Origin: Deltaproteobacteria bacterium | GTDB lineage: Bacteria; Myxococcota; JACPTQ01 | Length of the DNA: 64,000 nt | Direction of reading: 5' to 3' | NCBI GenBank assembly: GCA_016192705.1 | Contig: JACPTQ010000012.1 | Location: 27,076-91,075, forward strand | In this document: positions 25,943 to 37,118 of the stretch, in pieces | How the letters are laid out: each line of letters opens with the position of its first letter | Position numbering within the stretch: position 1 is the stretch's first letter | Position numbers and translations under genes: made by a program | The notes under the pieces: generated by a model | Databases searched by the model: none | What the model was told of the DNA's origin: nothing | Seen by the model: only the letters and a program-made list of their open reading frames with translations

Positions 25943-27118
25943 ATGAGATGTACGGTGTTTATGTGGAATTGCGTGGCGTTAATGACCGCGGGCTCGATGG
26001 TCGGCGGCGGTGAGGCTTTCGCGGATAAGGCGACGCCAACCCTCACCAACGCGAGAGTTTATGAGCTTCAGGTCGAGCACATCGAACTTATTAAGAAGTA
26101 CAGGAACGACGACGGGTCCGGCTTTGAGGCGTACCGGGACGCAGTTGCTGCATTCGTGGCGAAGGCAAAGGCGGAGGGCGCCGCCGAAAGGATCGCGGAC
26201 TACATTAATAATCTCAACGAACTTTTAGAACGGCTCACCCGGCGTCGCGCAACACTCGACCTGAAAAAACAGGACGAACGAATCGTGGCGGGCGCGGTGA
26301 TGGCGCGTTTTCCCGGAAAATACACGCTCGAAGACTCCATTAAGCTCGATAAGGTCAGCGCCGCATTCGCAGAGTCCGACCTCAAAGACTTTGTCGTAAG
26401 GGCAAAGACATCATCGAAACGGGGGCTTAAAGGTCGTCGGGCGCGGGAGATCCCGCCTGCGCACGCCGAAGCCGACGTTCCCCGACGCACCCGGCGGTCC
26501 ACGCGAAACGCGGCGCCGCGCGCGCAGCTGATGTGGGCGCAAGGGGAACTAACGCCCGCCTTCGCCGGGACGTCTCGTTCCAACCTCGCACCGGGAATTG
26601 TGGGCCTCATGTGGACCGTTCGCGCCAACACGGATGTTGTTCTCGTTGTGACGCTTGATGGCGGTCGGTATTGGACGAGCGCGAGCGAGTTGGTGCTGGG
26701 AATCCCAGACGCCGACACCTGGTCATCGCCATCGCCCATGGCGAGTTTTTACCCGGCCGAAATCGCAGCGCTCGCGGAAGCGGGGCAACTCGCAAAGAAA
26801 CGGAGAGCCGCCTGGGAATCGGCCAACAAGGGTGCCCGCGCTTGCTCGAAAAAGATTTGGGATGCCGCGGACCGGAAATTCGCGCGAATTCACACGGCCA
26901 ATATTCTGGAGCGAACGCGCGAGAACCGTAAGGCGGCGCTCAGGGAACAGACAGCGAAGGCGGAGCGCGTGCGGTGCAACGTTTGGCTAAAGCGCGCTGA
27001 AGCGGCTTGGCAGGCGGCGCTCACGGATCGCACAGAGGCGCGACGGGCGGCGTATGAGCGCAACAAGGCGAAGCTCGTTCCGCGTCTCGCGACACGAAAA
27101 GTTGCGAGCGGGAATTAG
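25943..27118 (+). CDS. Secreted hypothetical protein
   Basis: A 391-residue protein I do not recognise. The strong AAGGAGG ribosome-binding site fixes the start. The N-terminus (MRCTVFMWNCVALMTAGSMV, then GGGEAFA) is a signal peptide with a likely cut after AFA. Residues ~30-170 are charged and helical. A central hydrophobic, beta-like piece (VGLMWTVRANTDVVLVVTLD) is followed by a helical Lys/Arg/Ala-rich C-terminus (~290-391), probably coiled coil. No catalytic motif is visible. Confidence 0.7.
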   Translation: MRCTVFMWNCVALMTAGSMVGGGEAFADKATPTLTNARVYELQVEHIELIKKYRNDDGSGFEAYRDAVAAFVAKAKAEGAAERIADYINNLNELLERLTRRRATLDLKKQDERIVAGAVMARFPGKYTLEDSIKLDKVSAAFAESDLKDFVVRAKTSSKRGLKGRRAREIPPAHAEADVPRRTRRSTRNAAPRAQLMWAQGELTPAFAGTSRSNLAPGIVGLMWTVRANTDVVLVVTLDGGRYWTSASELVLGIPDADTWSSPSPMASFYPAEIAALAEAGQLAKKRRAAWESANKGARACSKKIWDAADRKFARIHTANILERTRENRKAALREQTAKAERVRCNVWLKRAEAAWQAALTDRTEARRAAYERNKAKLVPRLATRKVASGN

Positions 27119-27256
27119 CCAAAAATGAAGAGCTTAGATTGCACTTTCGCGCGGTCGCGGTGTGCTGCGCGGGGGCCACCCTGTACATCGGCCATGTCGT
27201 GAGAATGAATGAGAGAAGTGGTCGTTGGATTTTAGTTTCTTATGGGAGGTACGAGA

Positions 27257-27631
27257 ATGTTGTTTGTTTTTTGGGGTCTTGCAGGGATTTTAGGACTCAT
27301 GAGTCTTGTTTTTGGATTAATGATCTTGGTGCACGCGTTTCAAAAGAGTACGGGCCATGGCCTTTTGTGCCTGTTTGTGCCGCTCTACATTTTCTATTAC
27401 GCGTTTGCTTGCTACGATCATCCGAAGCGGAAGTTTCGAATCGGAGGCTGGCTCACGGCGACGGCTGTGTCTGCGGTGATGGCGGTTTTGGCAATGCAGC
27501 AGGCCGTCAGTGTGGGCCTGGACTTTGCGGAAAGAATGTCGACTTCCGCGCCTGAAGTTGAGAAACAGCTGCGAGAAGCGTTTAAGGCCGGGCTCAAGGA
27601 TATTTCGGCGCGCGCCGTCCCGCCACGGTAA
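27257..27631 (+). CDS. Small hydrophobic membrane protein
   Basis: About 124 residues starting at the ATG at 27257, which has GGGAGGT seven bases upstream. Three hydrophobic segments lie at ~3-25, ~33-50 and ~60-80, with a basic loop DHPKRKFRIGG between the second and third. The C-terminus is a short soluble helix (EVEKQLREAFKAG). No family recognised; topology only. Confidence 0.6.
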   Translation: MLFVFWGLAGILGLMSLVFGLMILVHAFQKSTGHGLLCLFVPLYIFYYAFACYDHPKRKFRIGGWLTATAVSAVMAVLAMQQAVSVGLDFAERMSTSAPEVEKQLREAFKAGLKDISARAVPPR

Positions 27632-27832
27632 TAGCCTAATCCCGTCAAAGCGATCCCGACCTCGATTCCCATTTTGCCGTTTCGCCATTTTCCGGTGGAT
27701 TTAACGTAACGATGGGCCGACAGTTGTAGGAGTTTTTTCCGCCTGATTCCGGTTGCAGTTGGGAATTGGGACGCGCGAGAAATTTAACCTTCCGGCGCCA
27801 GCAACATCCTTATCTATGGTAAAGGGAGAAGG
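27632..27832 (+). promoter_or_regulatory. Leader of the macAB operon
   Basis: These 201 bp precede a TTG start with a good AAAGGGAGAAGG ribosome-binding site. The stretch TTTAACGTAACG and later AT-rich pieces could hold a promoter but none was assigned with confidence. Confidence 0.3.
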
Positions 27833-29305
27833 TTGAAACGCGCCTGGAAGCGGTATGGTTGGGTCGTCGCCGTTCTGGCCTTGGCTGGTGCGGGCGTTGG
27901 CGCGTGGCAGTTTTTTGGGGGCGGAAACTCGGCGGCGCCGCAGATTCAGTACGAAACCGCGATCGTGGGTCGCGGGGCGATTGTCGCGCGCGTGACGGCG
28001 ACCGGGACGCTGTCGGGCCGAATCACGGTGCAGGTTGGGAGTCAGGTGTCGGGGCGAATTCAAGGTCTTTTCGCCGATTTCAATTCGACCGTGACCAAGG
28101 GGCAAGTGATCGCGAAGATCGAGCCGCTTCTTTTTGAAGCGGAACTCGCGCGGGCACGGGCGAACCTTGTTGCGGCGCAGGCGAATTACGCGGCGGCGCA
28201 AGCGAATTTCGTCGGGGCGCAAGCCAGCCAGGCTGCGACGGCCGCGACGCTGACGAAGGCGAGAGTTGAAGCGGCGCAAGCGGGGCGGAATTTGGAGCGC
28301 GCGAAGGCGCTTGCGGCGCAGAAGCTGGTCGCGCCGGCGGACCTCGAGACGGCGCAGTCGACGTCCGAGAGCGCGGGGGCGCAGGTCGATGTGGTGAAGG
28401 GGCAGGTGAATGTGGTGAAGGGGCAGGTTGACGTCGCGCGGGCGCAGGCTGCGGCGGCGAACGGTGCAGTCGCGCAGGCGCGCGCGGCGGTGAAGCTCGC
28501 GGAGGTCAATCTCGCCTACACGACGATCGTGTCGCCGATCAGCGGCGTTGTGATTTCGCGGAGCGTTGACGTGGGGCAGACGGTTGCGGCGTCGCTGCAG
28601 GCGCCGGTGCTTTTTACGATCGCTGAGGATTTGCGAAAGATGGAAGTACACACGAGCGTCTCTGAGGCGGACGTTGGGAAGTTGCGCGCGCAGATGCCGG
28701 CGACGTTTACCGTCGATGCGTATCCCGCCGAGAAATTTAGCGGAGTCGTGCGCGAGATTCGCAATGCGCCGCAGGTCGTGCAAAACGTCGTCACGTACGA
28801 TGCGGTGATCGATGTTGACAACGCGGAGTTGAAATTGAAGCCGGGCATGACGGCAAATGTGACGTTTGTTTACGCGGAGAGGGTGAACGCGCTGCAAGTC
28901 GCGAACGCGGCGCTGCGTTTTCGGCCGCCGCCGGGGATGGGGGGGAAAGAGAAGAGAAGAGAAACCACAGAGACACAGAGTTTACAGAGGTCGGAGGAGA
29001 AGAAGAACAATAAAGGTAAGCAAGAAGAAGCGGGTGCGGGAACGGGCGCGGGAGCGGGCGCGGGAGCGCGAATGGAGCGCGAGAGGCGCGGACGCGGGTC
29101 ACTCGCGGTGGATGAGCGGCGCGTGTGGGTTTTGGCGAATGGCGTGGCGAAGCCGGTGCGAATCAAAATTGGGTTGTCGGACGGGACGGTGACCGAGATT
29201 TTGGGCGGCGAAATCGTCGAGGGGGATGCCATCGTAACCGATGCGACGACGGGGGCAAAGCGCGGACCGCAAGGGGGCGGCGGCGCCATGAGGCGCATCT
29301 TCTAA
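27833..29305 (+). CDS. macA: RND-type periplasmic adaptor, MacA-like
   Basis: A 490-residue membrane-fusion protein that starts at a TTG with a strong Shine-Dalgarno. An N-terminal membrane anchor (YGWVVAVLALAGAGVGAW) is followed by the lipoyl half-motif VQVGSQVSGRIQGLFADFNS, a long Ala/Gln-rich helical hairpin (~115-215) and the second lipoyl half (TIVSPISGVVISRSVDVGQTV). Beta-barrel and membrane-proximal domains follow. Residues ~366-428 are an odd low-complexity insertion made of a dispersed repeat and an AG-rich hexamer tract. The adaptor links a MacB-type ABC pump to a TolC channel; all partners follow directly. Confidence 0.92.
   Translation: MKRAWKRYGWVVAVLALAGAGVGAWQFFGGGNSAAPQIQYETAIVGRGAIVARVTATGTLSGRITVQVGSQVSGRIQGLFADFNSTVTKGQVIAKIEPLLFEAELARARANLVAAQANYAAAQANFVGAQASQAATAATLTKARVEAAQAGRNLERAKALAAQKLVAPADLETAQSTSESAGAQVDVVKGQVNVVKGQVDVARAQAAAANGAVAQARAAVKLAEVNLAYTTIVSPISGVVISRSVDVGQTVAASLQAPVLFTIAEDLRKMEVHTSVSEADVGKLRAQMPATFTVDAYPAEKFSGVVREIRNAPQVVQNVVTYDAVIDVDNAELKLKPGMTANVTFVYAERVNALQVANAALRFRPPPGMGGKEKRRETTETQSLQRSEEKKNNKGKQEEAGAGTGAGAGAGARMERERRGRGSLAVDERRVWVLANGVAKPVRIKIGLSDGTVTEILGGEIVEGDAIVTDATTGAKRGPQGGGGAMRRIF
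28930..29115 (+). repeat. Dispersed-repeat insertion within macA coding region
   Basis: A purine-rich low-complexity stretch carrying ACCACAGAGACACAGAG (28963-28979) followed by a (G)CGGGNG-type hexamer tract (29030-29070). It encodes about 62 residues (ETTETQSLQ..., then EEAGAGTGAGAGAGA) between beta-barrel and C-terminal parts of MacA, in frame. ACCACAGAGACACAGAG is a motif I know as a common dispersed intergenic repeat in diverse bacterial genomes. Confidence 0.7.
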
Positions 29306-30044
29306 TGGCGGACGCTGCGACGAACGGTGCGGCGAGCGGGCCGCGACCCATCATCGAAATCGACCGTGTGTCGAAAGTTTATCGGATGGGTGACGTCGAA
29401 GTGCATGCGCTTTGCGGTGTGTCGCTCACGATTAACGAAGGCGAATTCATCGCGGTCATGGGAACGTCGGGTTCTGGAAAATCGACGCTCATGAACACGC
29501 TCGGCTGTCTCGATCGGCCGACGAGCGGCACGTATCGCCTTGGAGGCGAGGATGTCGCGCTCTTGACGCCGGGAGAATTGGCCGAAATCCGAAGCCGAAA
29601 GCTCGGTTTCGTTTTCCAGAGTTTCAACTTGCTTTCGCGGACGAGCGCGCTTGAGAACGTGGAGCTGCCGCTCATATACGCGGGCGTGTCGAGTCGCGAG
29701 CGTCGGCGTCGCGCACTTGAGTCGCTTGCGCACGTGGGGCTTGCCGATCGCGCGGGGCATCACCCGAGCCAGCTTTCGGGTGGCCAGCAACAGCGTGTCG
29801 CCATTGCGCGCGCGCTTGTCTCGCGCCCCAAGGTCATTCTCGCCGACGAACCGACCGGGAACCTCGATTCGCGAACGAGCGTCGAGATCATGGCGCTCCT
29901 TCAGGAGCTTTGGCGATCGGGAATAACGATTGCGCTCGTGACGCACGAGCCCGACATCGCGCAGTACGCGGCGCGCCTCATCGTCATGAAGGATGGTGTC
30001 GTGCAAAGGGATGAACGGCACGAACCGATTGTGGCGGTCGTGCC

Positions 30045-30048
<4 letters not shown>
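29305..30048 (+). CDS. macB: MacB-type ABC transporter ATPase subunit
   Basis: About 247 residues from the ATG that overlaps the macA stop (TAATG). Walker A is [13 protein letters not shown], the Q-loop lies in FVFQSFNLL, the signature [15 protein letters not shown] precedes Walker [13 protein letters not shown], and the H-loop is LVTHEPD. All match the MacB/LolD class. Here ATPase and permease are separate genes, whereas E. coli MacB is one chain. Drives the permease at 30045-31274. Confidence 0.95.
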
Positions 30049-31273
<1,225 letters not shown>

Positions 31274-31274
<1 letters not shown>

Positions 31275-32584
31275 TGGTGCACTTTTTTTTCGTGGCGTGC
31301 GCGATTGCGGGAGCGGATGCGGGTGCGGGGGCGAAGGTGCGGGTCGTGTCGCTCAAGGACGCGGTGCGGATGGCGCTCGCACAACATCCATCGCTGCGCG
31401 AGAAGCGGGCGACGACCGACGCGAAGCGCGCCCTCGCAGACCAATACAAGGCGCCCTTTTTCCCGCAGATTTCAGGGAGCGCGAGCTGGCAGCGAACCAC
31501 GGCGAATTGGACCGCGCGGCCGGGGTCGGTGCCTTCGAGCGTTTCAAGCGGCAGTTCGTCAGCGAGTTTTGATTCGTTCAACTACTGGAATTTTGGCGCG
31601 ACGGTGACGCAGCTCCTTTGGGACTTCAATCAGCAGGTCGGAAAGTGGCGTGCGGCGAACGCGACGGCCGATGCACAGAAGGCAACGGAGCGCGTGTCAG
31701 AGGATGCGGTCGTCGTCGCCGTGCGCACAGCGTACTTTGGCGTCGCCGCGGCGCGGGCGCTCATTGGTGTTGCGCAGGAGACGCTCGGGAACCAGGCGCG
31801 GCATCTCGCGCAGGTCGAGGGGTTTGTCGCGGCCGGAACACGTCCCGCGATCGACCTTGCGCAGGCGCGGACAGAAGTCGCCAACGCGCGCCTCCAGCTC
31901 GTGACGGCCGAGAATTCGTTCGCCGTCGCGAAGGCGCAGCTTGGGTACGCCATTGGTGTCGAGTCGCCGCAGTCGTTTGATGTCGAGAACGAGCCGATGC
32001 CGCCCCTTCGTGGCGAGGAGTCGCGGCTTCCCGTGCTTGTCGGCGAAGCGATCCGGAATCGTCCCGAATTCGCTGTGCTCGCGGGGCAAACGCGTGCGGG
32101 CGAAGAGACGCTTCGCTCGGCGCGCGGCGGCTTCTGGCCGACGTTCGGGCTCTCGACGGCGTTGACCGAGGCCGGGAGCGACATCACGGCGATGGCGTGG
32201 AATTGGAACGTCGCCGTGACCTTGTCGTGGCCCATTTTTCAGGGTGGGCTCACCCGTGCGGCCGTTCGCGAAGCACAGGCGACGCTCGTCTCGCTCGCGG
32301 CCCAGCGCGACACTCAACAGATTCAAGTGCGGTTCGACGTTGAGCAGGCGCTGCTCGCAGTGCGCGGGGCGAAGGCTGAGCTTGTCGCGAACGCCGAGGT
32401 TCGTGCCGCCGCCGCTGAACGGCTGCGCCTCGCCGAGGGTCGATATGCGGCCGGGGTCGGAAACATTATCGAGCTGGGTGACGCGCAACTCGCCGTGACG
32501 AGCGCCGCCGCGCTAAAGGTGCAGATTGAGTTTCGCCTCGCGACGGCCCGCGTGCAGCTTGAAAAGGCGCTGGGGCGGCAATAG
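31274..32584 (+). CDS. TolC-family outer-membrane efflux protein
   Basis: About 436 residues; ATG at 31274 overlaps the permease stop (TGATG), and a GTG one codon earlier is possible. A short hydrophobic signal (MVHFFFVACAIA) is followed by an AGADAGAGA tract and then the TolC fold: two outer-membrane-efflux repeats, each with long Ala-rich helices (SEDAVVVAVRTAYFGVAAAR; RFDVEQALLAVRGAKAELV), the FSTS-like WNFGATVTQLLWDFN and the VTLSWPIFQGG strand motifs. Completes the tripartite pump with MacA and MacB. Confidence 0.92.
31306..31343 (+). repeat. GCGGGN hexamer tract in tolC-like signal region
   Basis: TGCGGG/AGCGGA/TGCGGG/TGCGGG-like hexamers encode AGADAGAGA just after the signal peptide. 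The same hexamer type recurs in macA (29030-29070) and atoE (39688-39740). Confidence 0.6.
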
Positions 32585-32693
32585 CTGCAACGTACTTTAT
32601 TTGTACAAACAGGCTGTTACGTCGGATTGATTAAAGCGTTCCCTTACATAAACCTTGCTTGCACTACATTGGATTACAGTGGGGAGTTTTGCA
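32585..32693 (+). promoter_or_regulatory. AT-rich leader with a perfect 10-bp palindrome
   Basis: The 109-bp gap between the tolC-like gene and the Cys-rich protein is visibly richer in A/T than the surrounding genes. It carries the perfect palindrome TTTGTACAAA at 32600-32609, a possible operator. GGGGAG sits seven bases before the TTG start at 32694. Confidence 0.35.
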
Positions 32694-35604
32694 TTGAGCG
32701 GACCATTTCGCTCGGGTATAAGTAGTGTAGTCGTGGGCCTCAGCCATCGAGTTCTTTTCGTCGCAGCGGTCGGGGCCGTTTTCTATTCTGCGCAAGCGTC
32801 GGCTCAGATATCGTGCCCCGATGCCGGCCTCGTCATTCTCCCGCAGTGGCCTGACGCCGGCTCCTGGGTACCGGTTCGCAAGGGCGCCGTTTTCCTCGTC
32901 GATCCGAATTCGTCGGCCGAGGGAGACGACTTCAACACCACAGATCACCGCAATCTCGTTGGCGACGCCGGATTCAACCCGACAGCGTACTTTTTCCGCG
33001 ACGCCGACTTCTTGTATTTTCGTCTGCGTGTCGATGACGACCCCATCCAATCGGCCCCCATCAACTTCAAATCGTTTGGCTGGGCGATCGAAATCAACAC
33101 GGACGGTGGCGTTGATTGCAACGGCTACCTCAAGGAGTACCACGCGTACTGCATGTTGGACGGCACGGGAAACGGTGACAACGTTGCCATCCGCAGGAAC
33201 ACGACGATGGGCAGCATCGGCGACCCGAGCGACAGCGCGGAGGAGGAAGTCATCCAGTACCCGCTCTCGACGTACCCGTACGCGCGAAGCAGCAAGGCGG
33301 ATGGCGACGCGGGGGCGCCACATTTCCAGAGCTCGATTAACGGCACACAAGACTATCTCATCGACATCGCGTGTCGAATCATCGCGCTTGAATGCGCGAC
33401 CGTTTCACCAACTTCGACGATGCGGTTTATTTTCGGCACCTCGAACAGCACGCAAGGGATTAGCGCCGACATCCTTAACCCGCAAGGCGTCACGGCGTGC
33501 CCGGCGCCGGCCTGCGGCGCTGACTCGTCGTGCGGAATAATAAGTGCCTCGGTTTCGAATCCGTACGGATGCCCGCCACCGACTTTCGCATGCACGGAGC
33601 TTGGATGTTCGAGTGACCCGGATTGCAGTGGAACGACGCCGAGCTGCAAGCTGGTGACGAACGAGTGCGTCGCGTGCAACGGCGATTTCGATGCGGGGGC
33701 GACGCAGCCGTGCTCGAATCCGTCGTCGCCGGCGTGCCAAGGGAGCGGGGCGTGTGCGCAGTGTTCGGGGACGAGTGAGGCGCTTTGCACAGGGACGACC
33801 CCACGGTGCGATACGGCGACGGCGCTCTGCGCGGCGTGCAATGGCGATTTCGGTTCGAGTGCGGCGCGGGCGTGCTTGAGTTCGTCGACACCGGCGTGCC
33901 AAGGGAGCGGGGCGTGTGCGCAGTGTTCGGCGACTTACGAAGCGCTTTGCACAGGGACGACGCCGCGGTGCAATTCGGCAACGGCGCTCTGCGCGGCATG
34001 CAATGGCGATTTCGGCGCGGGAACGTCGCGGGCGTGCGCGAGTGGGTCGACGCCCGCGTGTCAGGGGAGCGGGGCGTGTGCGCAGTGTTCGGCCGCCACG
34101 GTGCGATACGGCAACGGCGCTCTGCGCGGCATGCAATGGCGATTTCGGCGCGGGAACGTCGCGGGCGTGCGCGAGTGGGTCGACGCCCGCGTGTCAGGGG
34201 AGCGGGGCGTGTGCGCAGTGTTCGGCGACTTACGAAGCGCTTTGCACAGGGACGACGCCGCGGTGCAATTCGGCAACGGCGCTCTGCGCGGCATGCAATG
34301 GCGATTTCGGTTCGAGCGCAACGCGCGCCTGCGCAACCTCCTCGACGCCCGCCTGCCAGGGCAATGGCTCTTGTAACGAGTGTTCCTCGGGCAATGAATC
34401 GCTTTGCACGGGGACCAAACCTATTTGCCAGACATCCACCGGAACGTGTGCGGCGTGCAACGGCCATTTCAGCTCGGGCACATCGCAGGCCTGCCCGTCG
34501 TCGGGCGCCCCGTGGTGTGCGGCGAACGGTTCGTGTGGGAACACCAAGCCAATCGGGATTGCGTGTACGTTGGGGAGCGAGTGTTCATCCGGGTTCTGCG
34601 TGGACGGGGTCTGCTGTGGCAGCGCCTGCACGGACCAGTGCGCGGCCTGCGATGTGGCTGGCAGCGCGGGAACATGCACCGCGGTTTCAGGGAATCCTCA
34701 CGGCGTGCGCTCGGCGTGTACCGGACAGGGCGATTTGTGCGGCGGAACATGCGATGGCATCGTCACCGCGTCGTGCGCTTATCCCGGTTCTTCAACGTCG
34801 TGTCGCTCTGCGAGCTGTCCGAGCGGCGTCGCCACGCTTTCCGCTGGATGCAACGGCGCGGGCGCGTGCCCCGCGGTGCAAACACAGACGTGTGGCGCGA
34901 GCGGATGCAGCGGAAGTCAGTGCGCGGGGAATTGCACCACCGATCCGGATTGCGCCGTCGGAACTTTCTGTTCAGGCGGCCTTTGTCAACCAAAGCTCCC
35001 AAATGGCGCAACGAGCGGAAGCGCGAACCAGTGCCAAAGCGGATTCGCCGTCGACGGCGTTTGCTGTAACAGCGCCTGCACCGATACCTGCGCGGCTTGC
35101 GACGTAGCCGGCGCGGTCGGAATTTGCTCGCCAGTCACAGGCATGCCGCACGCGGGACGCCCCGCCTGTGTGAGTGACGGAACCGCCTGCGCGGGGCAGT
35201 GCGACGGGGTCAGTGCGACTGCGTGCGCTTACCCTGGGTCGTCAACGACCTGTCGCGTGGAGACTTGCGCCGACGGAACAACGACGCTCGCCGCTCAGTG
35301 TGACGGGACCGGACTCTGCCCGCCCGAAATCTCGTCGAGTTGCGGCGGCTACGCGTGCAGCGGCACGTCGTGCGCGCTCTCGTGCGGGGGCGACTCCGAC
35401 TGCGCCTCGGGTGTTCCATGCGAGACGGGACTCTGCAGACCGGTGAATGCGTTTCTAGATGAATCGATTCAAGTAAGTGGCTTCGGTCTACGAGGCTGCG
35501 CGGTTGCTGCGGATGGCAGCACGTCCGCGGGATTCTTGTTGTTGGCGCTTTCAGGCCTTGCGGTTATCTTGCGGAGGCGCTCGCGCGCGTCGATCCAGAA
35601 TTGA
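32694..35604 (+). pseudogene. Secreted Cys-rich repeat protein with MYXO-CTERM-like tail, frameshifted in its repeat array
   Basis: Two frames form one protein. The first runs from a TTG at 32694 (GGGGAG upstream; a TTG at 32655 is less likely) with signal peptide FVAAVGAVFYSAQASA, then an N-terminal domain of about 270 residues rich in Asp/aromatic beta strands, then Cys-rich 54-residue repeats of the type CNGDFGxGxxRACxSxSTP. At about 34098 one repeat lacks 29 nt and the frame shifts; the remaining repeats, two Cys-rich modules (CCGSACTDQCAACDVAG) and the tail continue in the other frame to 35604. The C-terminus GCAVAADGSTSAGFLLLALS, then RRRSR, resembles MYXO-CTERM surface-sorting signals. 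Without a correction the product stops at 34376. Could be an assembly error in repeats, a true pseudogene or a switch. Confidence 0.75.
33674..34616 (+). repeat. 162-nt tandem repeats encoding 54-residue Cys-rich units
   Basis: Equivalent points fall at 33674, 33836, 33998, 34131, 34293 and 34455: spacing is 162 nt except for one of 133 nt (33998 to 34131). That unit lacks 29 nt, not a multiple of three. About 95 nt at the start of the units at 33998 and 34131 are identical by eye, so recombination or assembly collapse between copies is easy to imagine. The last listed unit is degenerate and its end is approximate. Confidence 0.88.
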
Positions 35605-35613
35605 GGTAGGAAG

Positions 35614-37116
35614 ATGCGAGTCTTCGGCATGCGATGGGCCGCTCTGCTCATCTTGGTGGTCCCGGCGCAAGCTCTCGCGCAAAAGCGAGCCATAGACATC
35701 CAGCTCTATAAGCCGGCACCGCTTCCAGAAGACCTGTTCACCCTCGAGTCCACTCGAATCCCGCGCGTCGGTCTCGCCGACTTCACGCTGGCGCTGCACT
35801 TCAACTTCGCGCGCGACCCGCTCGTTGTGACGAAGAACGGTGTCGTAACCGAGAACGTCGTGAGCCATCTTGCCACGATGAACGTCGTCTACGCGGTCTC
35901 GCCTGTTCAATTCTTGCAGGTCAGCGCGGATTTGACCGTTCACCTGTTCAAGGATGGGAGTGGAGGGACGGCGTTTTCGACGACCGACTCCGCGCTCGAC
36001 CGTCATGCCCTCGGCGATTTCCGCGTGAACGTCAAGTGGCGTCTTCTCGGGAAAGGGGCGCGCGGATTCGGGCTCGCCCTTGCGACACCGTTTTCGATCC
36101 CGCTCGGCGGCAAAGATCGATTCAACGGCGAGCCGGGTTTCACGTTCAGCCCGCGCCTCCTCTTCGACTACTTTTGGGACCGCGTCGGTGTCGTTTGGCA
36201 GGGCGGGTATTTTGTTCGCGAACGGGTCAAGCTCGGGAATTTGAGTTTCGACGACGAGATTTTCCTCGGTCTTGGAACGCGTGTTGCGCTCTATCGCCGC
36301 GATACGAGCGATGGCAAGAAAGAAGATTCTGTGACGGGAATCGCCGAGGTCCTTTTGCGAACGAGCGCCGTGACGCCGTTTGACAGGGAGAACCAGAATC
36401 CGCTCGAGTTGCTCTTGGGCGCGCGTGTGCACGTCCCGAATACGGGGTGGGATCTCACGGGCGGGTTTGGCTTTGGATTGCAGTCGGGGTATGGGATTCC
36501 GGCTTTTCGGGTGTTTGTCTCGGCACAGTGGACGCCGCCGCCGCCGCCCGCGCCGCCGCCGTGTCCGGCTTGCCGCGAACCGATTGTCCCATCGTGTCCG
36601 AAGTGCAAAGAGCCAGATCCGCCGGCGCCGTGTACGATTGCGCCCAGGTGGCCCCCGTGCCCGGTTTGCCCCGAGTGTCCGAAGTTGGCGCCGCCGCCGG
36701 TCGTCAAGAAAAGGGAGCCGATCAAGATTCGGCTGAAGGCGGTTTATTTTGCAACCGGGCGGTGGATTCCGCTCAAGCAGTCGAATCCAGAGCTGGATCG
36801 ATTGGTGCGAATGCTAAAGACAATTCCGACCGTCGTTGTTCGGATTGAAGGTCACACCGATTCAAGGCCGACAGCCGGCGGGAATGCTGCGCTGTCTCAA
36901 AGGCGCGTCAACCAAGTGCGCGCTTACCTTATCAAGAACGGCATTGCGGCGGATCGCGTGTCGAGCGTGGGCTATGGCGAGAAAAAGCCGGTCGCCGACA
37001 ATAGGACCGAAGCGGGGCGCCAACAGAATCGACGCGTTGAGGTTCACGTCGTCAGTGGGATTCCGGATGATGTGAGCGACGAGATGCGCAAGAAGATCGA
37101 GAGCCTCGATTTCTAA
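35614..37116 (+). CDS. Outer-membrane beta-barrel protein with C-terminal OmpA domain
   Basis: A 500-residue protein with a signal peptide (MRWAALLILVVPAQALAQ), a region of alternating amphipathic strands (~25-300) likely to be an outer-membrane barrel, a Pro/Cys linker (~305-365) with CPAC, CPKC, CPVC and CPEC pairs, and an OmpA peptidoglycan-binding domain (~370-480) carrying VVRIEGHTDSRPTAGGNAAL, RVNQVRAYL and the NRRVEVHVV end. It ties outer membrane to cell wall. It starts 10 bases after the preceding Cys-rich gene, so the two may form an operon. Confidence 0.9.
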   Translation: MRVFGMRWAALLILVVPAQALAQKRAIDIQLYKPAPLPEDLFTLESTRIPRVGLADFTLALHFNFARDPLVVTKNGVVTENVVSHLATMNVVYAVSPVQFLQVSADLTVHLFKDGSGGTAFSTTDSALDRHALGDFRVNVKWRLLGKGARGFGLALATPFSIPLGGKDRFNGEPGFTFSPRLLFDYFWDRVGVVWQGGYFVRERVKLGNLSFDDEIFLGLGTRVALYRRDTSDGKKEDSVTGIAEVLLRTSAVTPFDRENQNPLELLLGARVHVPNTGWDLTGGFGFGLQSGYGIPAFRVFVSAQWTPPPPPAPPPCPACREPIVPSCPKCKEPDPPAPCTIAPRWPPCPVCPECPKLAPPPVVKKREPIKIRLKAVYFATGRWIPLKQSNPELDRLVRMLKTIPTVVVRIEGHTDSRPTAGGNAALSQRRVNQVRAYLIKNGIAADRVSSVGYGEKKPVADNRTEAGRQQNRRVEVHVVSGIPDDVSDEMRKKIESLDF

Positions 37117-37118
37117 GA

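Noticed and set aside
27139..27555. 138-codon frame before the small membrane protein
   Set aside because: Overlaps the accepted gene in another frame and has no ribosome-binding site.
27701..28897. 398-codon minus-strand frame
   Set aside because: Antisense to macA; Arg/His-rich shadow.
33674..34616. Possible CRISPR array
   Set aside because: Repeats are 162 nt, contiguous, coding and without unique spacers; no cas genes nearby.
33490..35107. Long frames on both strands in the Cys-rich repeat region
   Set aside because: Shadows of the 162-nt repeats; they lack the Cys spacing, signal peptide and tail of the accepted frames.
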